64,000 nt of DNA from Roseivirga sp. (GTDB taxonomy: Bacteria > Bacteroidota > Bacteroidia > Cytophagales > Cyclobacteriaceae): the NCBI GenBank assembly GCA_021404565.1, contig JAAWWF010000018.1, forward strand, positions 1-64,000, written 5' to 3'. The notes beneath the pieces were generated by a model. The model ran no database searches and was not told where the DNA came from. It saw nothing but the letters and a program-made list of their open reading frames with translations. A program made the translations under genes and the position numbers. Below, in pieces: positions 8,535 to 17,655 of this stretch (positions are counted from its first letter, which is position 1; every line of letters starts with the position of its first letter).

Positions 8535-9818
8535 ATGATAAATGAATCTATATTAATTATTCAAAAAACGCATCTCTCACTAGTTATCGTGTCATTTTTA
8601 ATAGGGGTGTCAATCATAGGCTCTCCAGAAACTCTTGATCTTAAAAAGACGGACAGGGAGTTGACATATCTAGAAAACCTCAATTACGATAACCTTAGGA
8701 AATTAACTGAAGAGACAAAAAAAATTTTAAAGCTGGGATATACTAACTACAATGATAAATACTCCTATGATAGCCTTGAAAAAAAACTATTTGAAAAACA
8801 TGAACTACGAATTAATGTTGTGGTTATTCCTCGTCTGATTTCTAAATCTCGGGTTAAGCTAACTGGTTCCAGAGGCGGGATAAAAGAAATAAAGCCAGAC
8901 AAAATATTGATACTTAGACCCAACACAATTCAACTCCAAGGATACTTATGTTCGCTAGATTCGTCATATCAAACTTTATTCGAAACTTTGAAAAAGAACG
9001 TTCCTTGGTATGCAAGTTGGTTTAAGGAAAGTTTTACAAAAACACAAGAGATACAACTCACAATTGAACCCAAAAATGGTGAAGGTCAAGAAAATTCGTT
9101 CATTATTAATTTTTCCAATAAGTATACTGGAACACAATTATTCGACTCATTAGATGTCCCGACTGAAATCGATACAGTCCAATGGTTTCCATTTAAATAT
9201 TTCAAAAAAGTTGGTGCAGAACTACCAGAAAGTCTAATTGAAGTCGGTTGGGAATTAAGAAAGGAAGATTCTCAATTGTCACTTTCCCGGACTCTTCATT
9301 TTAACGGATATAGCAAACTTTTTTCTCTTGCCGAGAGAAATTCAGGAAACCTTGAGGAAAATCTAAAACTAGATACTTTGAGAAGTGATCTAAACAAAAA
9401 AATCAATGCGAGCTATAATATTCTGGGTTTTAACATTAAGACTGGTGACTTATTGATTATTGGTCCTTTCTTGATTTTTGTATTGCAGTTATATTTACTT
9501 CTGCACATTCGGAACTTGGTAAAACATATCTTACATAGAAATATTAGGGAGTTGCCTCAGGTTATACCCTGGTCCCCTTTGTTCAACACTACAACTTTAT
9601 ACCTAACCACTGGTATTACAATTATCATAGGCCCTTATATTCTTTCAATTGTTCTTATTTCAGGCTTGGCATTGACTAAATTTGCAGTATTTCTTTTTTC
9701 AATTCCTATATTGATTTTAGGAGTTATGATTACGTCACAAGTCTTTATAATTCATCATATCCCCAAAATCATCACTCCAAAATCGAAAGAAATAAGCCCA
9801 GAAGATATAAGGATTTGA
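8535..9818 (+). CDS. Orphan membrane protein, AT-rich
   Basis: I do not recognise a family. The 427-residue product has one N-terminal hydrophobic segment (about residues 13-30). A soluble, lysine/glutamate-rich region of about 270 residues follows, then three hydrophobic segments (about 305-325, 353-378, 381-408) and a short charged tail. The middle part may face the periplasm. The gene is visibly more AT-rich than its neighbours and prefers A- and T-ending codons (AAA, ATT, TTA), which suggests recent acquisition. It is divergent from the ilv operon, and its TGA overlaps the frame of the downstream oxidoreductase leader. Function unknown. Confidence 0.8.
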   Translation: MINESILIIQKTHLSLVIVSFLIGVSIIGSPETLDLKKTDRELTYLENLNYDNLRKLTEETKKILKLGYTNYNDKYSYDSLEKKLFEKHELRINVVVIPRLISKSRVKLTGSRGGIKEIKPDKILILRPNTIQLQGYLCSLDSSYQTLFETLKKNVPWYASWFKESFTKTQEIQLTIEPKNGEGQENSFIINFSNKYTGTQLFDSLDVPTEIDTVQWFPFKYFKKVGAELPESLIEVGWELRKEDSQLSLSRTLHFNGYSKLFSLAERNSGNLEENLKLDTLRSDLNKKINASYNILGFNIKTGDLLIIGPFLIFVLQLYLLLHIRNLVKHILHRNIRELPQVIPWSPLFNTTTLYLTTGITIIIGPYILSIVLISGLALTKFAVFLFSIPILILGVMITSQVFIIHHIPKIITPKSKEISPEDIRI

Positions 9819-9829
9819 CTACTATAATT

Positions 9830-10810
9830 ATGAAAGCTCTTCTCTGCAAAACCCATGGAAATCCCAAAGAATTGGTACTTGAAGACGTTTCTTCACTCAA
9901 GCCAGGCCCGGGACAATTGGTAATTCAAGTAAAAGCTTGTGGAGTGAATTTCCCTGATAGTCTGATTATTCAGAATAAATACCAATTCAAACCCGAGCTC
10001 CCCTTCTCCCCCGGTGGTGAGGTATCAGGTATTGTTTCGGCTGTGGGGGAAGGAGTAAAACATGTCAAACCAGGCGATACCGTATTCGCGCTCACAGGCT
10101 GGGGAGGTTTTGCTGAAGAAGTGCTTGCCGATGGCTTTAAAACTCTCCCAATCCCTCCGGGAATGGACTTTGTTACGGCCGCTACCACCATGTATACTTG
10201 TGGTACTTCCCTACACGCTCTTAAGCAAAGAGCTCAGCTACAGGAGGGTGAAACGCTGCTCGTGCTTGGTGCTGCCGGTGGTGTAGGCCTGGCTGCTGTA
10301 CAAATAGGTAAACTCATGGGTGCCAGGGTAATAGCAGCTGCCTCTACCAATGAGAAGTTGGCACAATGCATGGAACTGGGGGCAGATGAAACAATCAATT
10401 ATAGCACCGAAGATTTGAGAGAAAGAATCAAAGCACTAACCACAGGAAAAGGAGTTGACGTGGTTTATGATCCCGTTGGAGACATCTACTCCGAACCAGC
10501 AGTACGATCTCTGGGGTGGCAGGGCCGATACCTGGTCGTTGGCTTTGCAGCGGGTGCACCGGCTAGTATCAGACTTAACCTTCCCCTACTCAAGGGAGCC
10601 TCGATTGTAGGAGTTTTCTGGGGAGCTTTTGCCCAGAAACAGCCCAAAGACAGCATGGCCAATTTTCAACAGATTCTCCAGTGGATTGCCAAGGGTGAGC
10701 TCAAACAGCATATCCACAAGCAGTATGCACTAGCTGAAGGGGGGCAGGCTATTCGTGACCTGATGGACAGAAAAGTCATTGGGAAGAATGTAGTGGTTGT
10801 CAAGGGGTAA
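9830..10810 (+). CDS. NADPH:quinone oxidoreductase family protein (MDR superfamily)
   Basis: Medium-chain dehydrogenase/reductase of the zinc-free quinone oxidoreductase type, likely reducing quinones or enones with NADPH. The product has 326 residues from the ATG at 9830; an in-frame TTG at 9815 is less likely. The N-terminal GroES-like domain shows GVNFPDSLIIQNKYQ and PFSPGGEVSG. The Rossmann fold has LGAAGGVGLAAVQIGKLMGARV, and VYDPVGD follows. No structural or catalytic zinc cysteine/histidine set is seen. The start lies 12 bases after the stop of the orphan membrane protein, so they may share a transcript, although base composition differs sharply. Confidence 0.9.
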   Translation: MKALLCKTHGNPKELVLEDVSSLKPGPGQLVIQVKACGVNFPDSLIIQNKYQFKPELPFSPGGEVSGIVSAVGEGVKHVKPGDTVFALTGWGGFAEEVLADGFKTLPIPPGMDFVTAATTMYTCGTSLHALKQRAQLQEGETLLVLGAAGGVGLAAVQIGKLMGARVIAAASTNEKLAQCMELGADETINYSTEDLRERIKALTTGKGVDVVYDPVGDIYSEPAVRSLGWQGRYLVVGFAAGAPASIRLNLPLLKGASIVGVFWGAFAQKQPKDSMANFQQILQWIAKGELKQHIHKQYALAEGGQAIRDLMDRKVIGKNVVVVKG

Positions 10811-11115
10811 TGGGTATTGAGTATTGAGTATTGGAAGGATGTTCTCAATAGTTAGTTAACGAAGTCCGGGAGCAAAATACAGAGGACTCATTTTCCAAAC
10901 AGATATTTTGGATCGACAGTCGTAATATGTTGATGAAATAGCCTCATATCGACAAGGGAATAAAATTGATAGTGATGAGAAATTCAGCCTCTCTGCGATC
11001 TGCTTAATGATCAAACCGGATCACATATACATGTGAAATTAAGCTTCATGCGCGACTTTCCTGTTCCTTCAATCTGCATAATCGGTTACAGAGCAAACTA
11101 TTCTGTACTTCCGAA
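10811..11115. other. Intergenic region before the NHL lipoprotein
   Basis: Begins with three GTATTGA/GTATTGG heptamers (10813-10833). The rest holds no gene, tRNA or obvious terminator that I can identify. The promoter of the downstream lipoprotein presumably lies in its last 100 bases. Confidence 0.5.
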
Positions 11116-12432
11116 ATGGATCAAAAACTCCCCAAATCTTCTCTTAAAAAGGCTTCACTACTCATTACATTGGGCCTCCTGTTGTCATTTCTATCCTGTA
11201 AGAATGACAGTGAACCTGAGGTGCTGGAAGTTCCCAAAGCGGGTAGTGTAATGCTTGTGGATATCGCCAATAGCGGCTCCGTTGCCGACTTCAGAGTCAG
11301 CTTTAACATTGCCGTTGACGAAAGTAATATTCAGGAATACCGTGTTTATATCGTGAAGCTGAACGCCCGGTCTGGCTTCGATCTGGCCAGTGCCATCGCT
11401 CTTGACGATTCAAAATACTTTACCGTTCCGGTGACAGGAGAGAATGGAAAATTGAATATTCCATCCGGTCAACAGGACATTGACGGCAACACGATTGAAA
11501 TTGAGACTGATTACGTGGTTTTTGTTTTGAGCCAGCCTAAGGTCCCGGAAACCTATGCGCAAGCATTGTCATCCGCATCAAACCCCAGCAAGCTCAAGGA
11601 TGAACCGGTAGTATTGACTTTAGTAGAAAACCTATCCAGTGCTACTGGTGGAGTGGCTGTTGACCATCAGGGCAATATCTATGTGGCTGACATTGGCCCT
11701 GTCCCCAATCGTGGCGGATCTACGGTGTTTAAAATAACTCCTTCCGGGGGTGTAAGTGTCTTTGCTTCAGGTAATCAGTTAATCAACCCCTCAGGCAATA
11801 CTTTCGATGCCGAAGGGAATCTCTATCAGTCAAATTTGAGCGGTCGCAACATCCTGAAAATCAACCCTGACGGCACTATTTCGGTATATGCCGACCAGAT
11901 GATCTCCAGCCCCGTTGGCCTGATTATGGATCAGGATAAAAACCTGTTTGTGGCCAATTGTGGTAGCAACAGCATTGCACTTGTCAAACCTGATGGCACT
12001 ACTTCTATTTTAGCCACAAGCAACCTGTTCCGCTGCCCCAACGGGATCGCTCTTGATCCCGAAGGCAACTTATATGTAACGAATTTTGAAGGCGGAGCTG
12101 TACTGAAGGTCACTCCTGATGGAAATGTGAGCACCTTTACCAATTTACCTGGAGGCAACAACGGACATATTACCTATCACAATGGCTTCTTCTATGCAAT
12201 ATCCAGAGGTGGTAACAGAATCTACACACTCGACCTGAACGGAAACCTAACCTCATTTGCCGGCACGGGGATACCCGCCACGCTTGATGGCTCAGTTTCG
12301 GAGGCTGCATTTACCTTACCCAATGACCTGGCCATTAGTCCTGACGGCAAAACCCTCTATTTCAATCATTCCATCAATACCAATGGAATCAACAATGCTC
12401 CCAGCGTCATCAGGAAGATTATTTTAGACTAG
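11116..12432 (+). CDS. NHL-repeat beta-propeller lipoprotein
   Basis: Secreted, probably outer-membrane-anchored protein of 438 residues. A type II signal peptide ends in the lipobox LSFLSC near residue 33. An N-terminal beta-sandwich-like region follows (about 40-165), then an NHL/SMP-30-type six-bladed propeller. Blade signatures recur as GVAVDHQGNIYVAD, DAEGNLYQSN, GLIMDQDKNLFVAN, GIALDPEGNLYVTN and DLAISPDGKTLYF. Such propellers bind ligands or act as lactonase-like enzymes; no catalytic set can be assigned here. It stands alone with its own upstream region. Confidence 0.85.
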   Translation: MDQKLPKSSLKKASLLITLGLLLSFLSCKNDSEPEVLEVPKAGSVMLVDIANSGSVADFRVSFNIAVDESNIQEYRVYIVKLNARSGFDLASAIALDDSKYFTVPVTGENGKLNIPSGQQDIDGNTIEIETDYVVFVLSQPKVPETYAQALSSASNPSKLKDEPVVLTLVENLSSATGGVAVDHQGNIYVADIGPVPNRGGSTVFKITPSGGVSVFASGNQLINPSGNTFDAEGNLYQSNLSGRNILKINPDGTISVYADQMISSPVGLIMDQDKNLFVANCGSNSIALVKPDGTTSILATSNLFRCPNGIALDPEGNLYVTNFEGGAVLKVTPDGNVSTFTNLPGGNNGHITYHNGFFYAISRGGNRIYTLDLNGNLTSFAGTGIPATLDGSVSEAAFTLPNDLAISPDGKTLYFNHSINTNGINNAPSVIRKIILD

Positions 12433-12553
12433 AAGGTGATTAATGTACTAAACCTGATTTAATCTCAGGTCTTACTACAGAACACAACCCACTGATAATC
12501 AAACACCTACCCCTACGCTCAACAGCTTTTCAATAAGACGTTTATAGTTTTAC

Positions 12554-12569
12554 GCAACCAAAAAGTTGC
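12554..12569. promoter_or_regulatory. Palindromic operator O1 upstream of the SRPBCC-ArsR pair
   Basis: GCAACCAAAAAGTTGC, an inverted repeat GCAAC-N6-GTTGC. A second site of identical architecture lies 42 bp downstream (about four helical turns). Size and symmetry suit a winged-helix dimer such as the ArsR protein encoded 0.5 kb downstream, suggesting autoregulation. Binding is inferred. Confidence 0.7.
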
Positions 12570-12595
12570 CTTTTCGTAAAAATGTTCCGAGATTA

Positions 12596-12611
12596 GCAAC
12601 CAAATAGTTGC
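12596..12611. promoter_or_regulatory. Palindromic operator O2 upstream of the SRPBCC-ArsR pair
   Basis: GCAACCAAATAGTTGC, identical to O1 except for one base in the spacer. It ends 25 bp before the ATG of the SRPBCC gene, so occupancy could block transcription or early elongation. Confidence 0.7.
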
Positions 12612-12636
12612 ATTTATAGAGACAACAATTTACATC

Positions 12637-13065
12637 ATGGAAAAAACTATTCGTCAAGAGCACCGTTACAGTCACCCCATTCAAGCTGTCTGGAGTGCCA
12701 TTTCAGACGCTGAGAAAATCTCAGCCTGGTTTATCAAAGCAGATTTTAAAGCAGAGGCCGGCTACAATTACATCTTTCAGCATGAAAACACTGTGATTGA
12801 GGGTCAGGTGTTGGAAGCAAGCCCCGTTCATACCCTGGTATATACGTGGATAGTAAAAGGAACCGGGGTGGAAACTACCGTTAGCTGGAAATTGAAAGAA
12901 GAGGGAGATGAAACAGTTTTAGAGCTAGAGCATTCAGGTATTGAGAACTACCCTACTGATGAAATGGTCACCACCATGTTCAACAACTTCAATGGTGGAT
13001 GGGTAGCTTGCGCAGGAAACTTAGCTAAGTACTTAACAGACCCCAACAGTGTCAACGAGGATTAA
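12637..13065 (+). CDS. SRPBCC (AHSA1-type) domain protein
   Basis: Small START/Bet v1-like ligand-binding protein of 142 residues. The family pattern is clear: HPIQAVWSAISDAEKISAWF near the N-terminus, then GQVLEASPVHTLVYTW, and a C-terminal helix with NGGWVACAGNLAKYL. Members are often paired with ArsR regulators and are thought to bind hydrophobic small molecules; the ligand is unknown. The next gene overlaps its last 17 bases, so the two are translationally coupled. The two GCAAC/GTTGC palindromes lie just upstream. Confidence 0.88.
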   Translation: MEKTIRQEHRYSHPIQAVWSAISDAEKISAWFIKADFKAEAGYNYIFQHENTVIEGQVLEASPVHTLVYTWIVKGTGVETTVSWKLKEEGDETVLELEHSGIENYPTDEMVTTMFNNFNGGWVACAGNLAKYLTDPNSVNED

Positions 13066-13381
13066 CCGAATATTCAAGGCCATAGCCGACCCTACCCGAA
13101 GGGAAATTTTCAATGTGCTGATCCTGGCTGCAACAGCCATGACGATCAGCCAAATCTCTGAGCAATTCGAAATCAGCCGTCAGGGAGTCACCAAGCACAT
13201 TAAAATGCTGAAGGAGGCCGGACTGGTGGAAATGAAACAGGCCGGTCGAGAGAATTATTGTCTGGCCGATCCTACCCCACTCAAAGAGGTACATAGCTGG
13301 CTAACAGCCTATGAAAAATTCTGGGATGATAAACTCACAAACCTGAGCGATTTCCTGGACAATTCAACAAAAGAAAGTTAA
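13049..13381 (+). CDS. ArsR-family winged-helix regulator
   Basis: A 110-residue DNA-binding protein starting at GTG inside the end of the SRPBCC gene. The ArsR-type HTH is evident: FKAIADPTRREIFNVL, then ISQISEQFEISRQGVTKHIKML with the wing region GLVEMKQAGRENY. No metal-binding cysteine motif (CxC) is present, so it is not a classic metal sensor. It belongs to the metal-free group usually adjacent to AHSA1-like proteins. The likely target is the pair of palindromes at 12554-12611. Confidence 0.9.
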   Translation: MSTRINRIFKAIADPTRREIFNVLILAATAMTISQISEQFEISRQGVTKHIKMLKEAGLVEMKQAGRENYCLADPTPLKEVHSWLTAYEKFWDDKLTNLSDFLDNSTKES

Positions 13382-13404
13382 ACACAAGACTTAAATAAAT
13401 TTCA

Positions 13405-14010
13405 ATGAGACGTATTCAATTACTTTTTATGATTGGCCTCTCCCTGGTAGTTACCCTACAGGTGAAGGCACAAATGACAGCAGAAGAGCGGTCTGCCGCT
13501 GCAAGCTATATGCTCGATACGAGCACGGAAGTAGCTAAAATTGTTAACCAACTATCAGAAGAGCAGCTCAACTTTAAACCCAATGCCGAAACCTGGTCTG
13601 TAGCCGATTGCATGAAGCATATTGCCATTTCTGAAGACTTTATCTGGCAAATTATGGATGGAGCACTGAAGACTGATCCTGATCCATCGAAAAGGTCTGA
13701 GGTTCAGGTTACAGATGAGCAGGTAAAGATGTTTTTAGAAGACAGAGGTCAGAAGGTGAAGACCTTCCCCAATCTGGAACCACAAAACAATACAGGCTCA
13801 GCAAAAGAGGCCTTAAAAACCTTCCAGGCAAGCCGTAAAAACCACGTTAGCTTTGTCAGGAAAACGCAGGAGGACCTGAGAAATCGCTACTATGAGTTTC
13901 CCTTTGGAAAGACCGATACCTACCAGGTATTACTCTTTCTCTCGGCACATACCCGAAGACATATGAAACAAATGAAGGAAGTAATGGTACACGCTGATTT
14001 TCCTCAATAA
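13405..14010 (+). CDS. Secreted DinB-like protein
   Basis: DinB/YfiT-type four-helix bundle of 201 residues preceded by a signal peptide ending KAQ near residue 23. Candidate metal-ligand histidines are in DCMKHIAISEDF and in LSAHTRRHMKQM, the usual three-histidine arrangement of the family. Family members include thiol S-transferases, but substrates are mostly unknown. It follows the ArsR gene by 23 bp, so it may be the third gene of the SRPBCC-ArsR operon, and a strong terminator follows it. Confidence 0.85.
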   Translation: MRRIQLLFMIGLSLVVTLQVKAQMTAEERSAAASYMLDTSTEVAKIVNQLSEEQLNFKPNAETWSVADCMKHIAISEDFIWQIMDGALKTDPDPSKRSEVQVTDEQVKMFLEDRGQKVKTFPNLEPQNNTGSAKEALKTFQASRKNHVSFVRKTQEDLRNRYYEFPFGKTDTYQVLLFLSAHTRRHMKQMKEVMVHADFPQ

Positions 14011-14043
14011 TAGCTGACCAAAGTCTGAGATCGAAATCATATA

Positions 14044-14080
14044 TGTCATTCCCTACTAGAGGGAATGACATTTTTATTTT
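14044..14080 (+). terminator. Intrinsic terminator after the DinB-like gene
   Basis: TGTCATTCCCT pairs perfectly with AGGGAATGACA around a 5-base loop, followed by TTTTTATTTT. It closes the SRPBCC-ArsR-DinB unit. Confidence 0.88.
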
Positions 14081-14223
14081 ACGTCCTCTCATATGATCAG
14101 ACTGATCACAGCCTCCTAATCTCCAGCCTCTTTGATCAGATCACAGATCAAAGGTGCATAACAGAAGCTAAATACGAAATGGGGAAAAGTGCCGTTTTGT
14201 AGTTGAACAAACAAAACCACCAA

Positions 14224-15144
14224 ATGAAACTGATCACAACTTTATGCACCCTTATTTTTCTGGGGCATCTCAGCCTGGCACAGAATCCACAGGTGTATAA
14301 ATCAGTGCGACAGGCACTTAAGCACAAGGAAACTGCCGAAATTCTAGATCTTAGCGACAAACATCTGCGCAAGCTCGATCCACGAATTGTAGAGCTGAAA
14401 AACCTTAAATTCCTAAACATCTCCTTCAATAAAATCAGTGAACTGCCACCGGGTTTTGATCAACTTACTGAGCTCAGACATCTCGTGGCAGAGTACAACG
14501 AGTTTAGGGAGATCCCTGAAGCGATCAGGAATTTTAAAGACCTGCAAGTGCTCTATATGGCCACTAATCAGATCAGCAAGGTACCTGAATGGATATATGA
14601 GTTTGACCAGCTTACCAACCTGTTGCTTAGTGAAAACAGACTTACCGAGCTACCCGAAGGTTTGGAAAAACTTCAACAACTTGAAATACTCACCTTGCAG
14701 GAAAACGAGTTGACGAAATTCCCTGAAGGGATTACCCTGATCAGTGGCCTCAAAGAAATCTACTTACACGAAAATCAAATATCGGTGCTACCAGAAAACA
14801 TCGGAGATCTGACAAGATTAACAGTACTTGATCTAACCGACAATGATATCTCGCACATCCCTCTGAGCCTATCAAACTGCACGCATTTAAGAGAGTTGAA
14901 ATTTGCAGAAAACCCTATCACTCAAATACCACAAGGCATCTTTCGGCTAAGAAATCTCGATGCCCTGACCTTCGATGAAGATGAACTTATCAGCGGAGAC
15001 CGCAGACTCTTCAAGCAGTTTGCCCGCAGGTATAATCTCATAACTCATGCGGGTATTCACGGAGGCTTGGGCTATTGCGATAGCCTCAACTATTTTCACA
15101 ATGAAAAGAAGGGTGGTAAATCATCTAAGAGCGCTACTCTTTGA
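14224..15144 (+). CDS. Secreted leucine-rich repeat protein
   Basis: 306 residues from the ATG at 14224; an in-frame TTG at 14203 would put a polar extension ahead of the signal peptide. The signal peptide ends near LSLAQ. Roughly eight LRRs of about 23 residues follow, with the pattern LxxLxLxxNxIxxLPxxI (for example LKEIYLHENQISVLPENI and LTVLDLTDNDISHIP), and then a C-terminal cap. LRRs mediate protein binding; no catalytic domain is visible. It is convergent with the S41 peptidase gene. Confidence 0.88.
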   Translation: MKLITTLCTLIFLGHLSLAQNPQVYKSVRQALKHKETAEILDLSDKHLRKLDPRIVELKNLKFLNISFNKISELPPGFDQLTELRHLVAEYNEFREIPEAIRNFKDLQVLYMATNQISKVPEWIYEFDQLTNLLLSENRLTELPEGLEKLQQLEILTLQENELTKFPEGITLISGLKEIYLHENQISVLPENIGDLTRLTVLDLTDNDISHIPLSLSNCTHLRELKFAENPITQIPQGIFRLRNLDALTFDEDELISGDRRLFKQFARRYNLITHAGIHGGLGYCDSLNYFHNEKKGGKSSKSATL

Positions 15145-15168
15145 CAAAACACCAAAGTATGAGACTAG

Positions 15169-15208
15169 GCAATGCCCATGCAAACTTCATCGTCTACACG
15201 GGCATTGC
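15169..15208. terminator. Inverted repeat between convergent genes
   Basis: GCAATGCCC and GGGCATTGC form a perfect 9-bp stem around a 22-base loop, midway between two convergent genes. There is no T run on either strand, so termination activity is uncertain. Confidence 0.4.
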
Positions 15209-15228
15209 TGGTTAACCTACAAGTACCT

Positions 15229-16623
15229 TTATTCGAGTTTTTTAGCTGTGGACTCTATGGTACCATCCGATTTAACAAATGAGAGCTGGGTAATCTTCAT
15301 TTCCTCGTCTCTATCAAACCGCACATTCGGCAACACTGTGGCACTTCTTGCATTGGGTGGGAGCATAAGCTGAAAGAGGTCTTTCTCCAACCACTTGAGC
15401 TCAAGTCTCGGGCCTCCATCTCTTTGTAAATAGAGCTTATTGTTATCTATAAGCACTTTTCTGAGTTCATAGGCACCTGTATAAACCTCCAGATCTAGTT
15501 CATTGGTAGTTTTTTCTACCGTATCTGAAGTTTTGCTCAACTCATCCAGAAAAGCCTTAAGCTCAGTTTTCTGATCTCCAACCGCCTGCTGCCATAAGTT
15601 AGTAAGTGAAAGTGTATGAGCACCCTTCAATGCGTTATCGGATGAAGACTGATGCTCGGGCACCACCCCTACCATACTCCAATTACTTTTAGAAACCGGA
15701 TGTACCACTTTCGCAATGGGTACCGTGGCAATAAAGCCGTCTGTCAAGGCAAACAGTCCTGCGGAATGACCTCCTGCTGAGCCCACACCTGTAGATTCTC
15801 CCACCAGCTGTGCCCTGCCGTGTTGCTGTAAGGTATAGGCGAGATTTCTCGCAGCCGAACCCGTAAAACCATCAATCAACACATAAAGGTCCTGGTCCAC
15901 CAATCTTGGAGCTTGCAAATCTTCTGCAGTGTAAAAGTGAGAAGCAGAGTCGTATGCAGGAAACTGCCGACTAAAGAGAAGCTTCTTTTCGGCCGGAAAG
16001 AAATAGCTGGCCATATAGGGAGTAAAACCGCCAATTCCTCCTCTGTTTCCCCTGAGGTCCAGAATCACAGCATCGGTATAGGTCAAAAACTGCATGGCCG
16101 CATCCACTGTGGTTCTTGCATTGACAATATTGGCCATCTGATCGATTTTGAGATAGCCGATATTTCCCTTCAGCACCTCCAATTTGGGCATAAAGAAGTT
16201 TTTGCGCTTATCCGGATCATTTTCCGGGTCGGCAGTTCCTCTTGTCCGCACGGGTCCGGCAGGCGCCTGCTCGAAGCTTCTCGCCTGCTTATACATTCCC
16301 AGGCTATAAATCACATTAAAGTGAGGATCCTTCGTAAAATCTCTCAAAGCCATGGTCAGGTATCGGGAAAGCTCATGACTTTTCTCCAGGGCTGCATAGT
16401 CCTTTGATTTCTCCAGCTTTTTCAGAAGCTGGCTCAATTCGTTTACTCCTGCCCTGTCATAGTAGTTTTCGGAGATGCTGTTCTTAAGTTGTTTTATCAG
16501 TTCTTTCTTTACAGATCGTGATATGGCTATGTCTTCTCCCTGCGATAGCCGTACTCCCTGAGCCAGGGAGTAATTGAAGCTTAGGAGAGAAAACAAGATT
16601 ATCGTAGTCGTGATTTTTCGCAT
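15229..16623 (-). CDS. S41-family peptidase (tail-specific protease type)
   Basis: Secreted serine peptidase of 464 residues from the ATG at 16623. The open frame extends 18 codons further, but the signal peptide (MRKITTTIILFSLLSF...SLAQ) starts here. The S41 core is seen in AVILDLRGNRGG and in the catalytic serine segment DGFTGSAARNLAYTL, followed by GESTGVGSAGG. An N-terminal helical domain precedes it, and a C-terminal beta domain starts near residue 375. No PDZ domain is recognisable, so it resembles the eukaryotic-IRBP-like subgroup common in Bacteroidota. It follows the AraC-type regulator on the same strand by about 95 bp. Confidence 0.9.
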   Translation of the reverse strand: MRKITTTIILFSLLSFNYSLAQGVRLSQGEDIAISRSVKKELIKQLKNSISENYYDRAGVNELSQLLKKLEKSKDYAALEKSHELSRYLTMALRDFTKDPHFNVIYSLGMYKQARSFEQAPAGPVRTRGTADPENDPDKRKNFFMPKLEVLKGNIGYLKIDQMANIVNARTTVDAAMQFLTYTDAVILDLRGNRGGIGGFTPYMASYFFPAEKKLLFSRQFPAYDSASHFYTAEDLQAPRLVDQDLYVLIDGFTGSAARNLAYTLQQHGRAQLVGESTGVGSAGGHSAGLFALTDGFIATVPIAKVVHPVSKSNWSMVGVVPEHQSSSDNALKGAHTLSLTNLWQQAVGDQKTELKAFLDELSKTSDTVEKTTNELDLEVYTGAYELRKVLIDNNKLYLQRDGGPRLELKWLEKDLFQLMLPPNARSATVLPNVRFDRDEEMKITQLSFVKSDGTIESTAKKLE

Positions 16624-16718
16624 GATATAGTGGTTTATCAGCGAAAATGAAGGTTCAGAAAAGGCCGTTCGTTTCACTACAACGAGTGATACTTTGCAAG
16701 GCCGAAGTTTAACACTCG

Positions 16719-17513
16719 TTAACTCAGCTCTTTGCGAAATGCTGCTGGGGTTTTACCTGTTTTCTTTTTAAAGGCCCTGTAGAAAGAGGATTTGCTATTG
16801 AAGCCCACCTCGAATCCCAGTGCGGATAAGGTCATCTCAGCATGATCACCGGAGTTCATTGCCCTGATGGCTGCCTCAACTCTCTTCTCATTAATCAGTT
16901 CGTAAAAGTTCTGCCCGAGCTCTTCATTGATTAATTGAGACAATTGGTACCTCGATATCCCGAGTTTCCCGGACAAATCTTCAAGTTGCAGACCCGGGTT
17001 GGTATAGATTTTTTCTTCATCCAGTAGCTTGTTCAACCTGTCCAAAGTAACATGTATATCGATAGTGAGTGGCTTCAGAGTTGTAACTGTAGGAATGGGA
17101 CTTAGCAGCTCTCCCTTTTTCTTCAAAGATTGTCTGTAGAGTACGAAGAGCAATAAAAATGACAAAAGTGCACCAATGATCTGCCTTTCCAATACCGGCC
17201 CTAATACCGATAAGGTAGAGCCTCGCTCCGTCATTCTTATTCTTTGGGTAATTGGCTCAATATTTTGATTAGCCTCAGTTTTTGGCCTTTCCATGCGGTA
17301 GCTGAGTTTCTTTACAATGGGCGCCCGGTTATACTCCACCCAAAAGGAGGCCGCAACAGTAAAAGCAAGTGCCGTCAGTAGCAATAAGGTCCTCCTCTCA
17401 TGCAAGCTTATACTTCCCGATCTTTGATAATTTCTCCAGATGATAAACATCAGAATCCCGGTTACGGGGCCCAAAAGCAAACCGATCAATCTGGCTATTT
17501 CGATAGGTACCAT
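16719..17513 (-). CDS. Membrane-anchored AraC-family regulator
   Basis: 264 residues. Two N-terminal hydrophobic segments (about 8-26 and 43-60), a short extracytoplasmic loop and a third segment (about 111-128) lead into a cytoplasmic AraC domain (about 165-264). The domain shows LEDLSGKLGISRYQLSQLIN and the second HTH SALGFEVGFNSKSSFYRAFK ending GKTPAAFR. Tethering the DNA-binding domain to the membrane suggests direct sensing of an envelope signal. The S41 peptidase downstream on the same strand could be a target or partner. Confidence 0.88.
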   Translation of the reverse strand: MVPIEIARLIGLLLGPVTGILMFIIWRNYQRSGSISLHERRTLLLLTALAFTVAASFWVEYNRAPIVKKLSYRMERPKTEANQNIEPITQRIRMTERGSTLSVLGPVLERQIIGALLSFLLLFVLYRQSLKKKGELLSPIPTVTTLKPLTIDIHVTLDRLNKLLDEEKIYTNPGLQLEDLSGKLGISRYQLSQLINEELGQNFYELINEKRVEAAIRAMNSGDHAEMTLSALGFEVGFNSKSSFYRAFKKKTGKTPAAFRKELS

Positions 17514-17655
17514 AAACTAAAATTAACATTCCTGAGCTTATTACCTCCCTCCATCTCTCAGATTGATCACACAGATATGTGGTTTTTAGCTCATCTCCCT
17601 CAAATCATGTGACATTCACTTTGCTATCGGTTCAATAAATACAATTTGATAGCCG

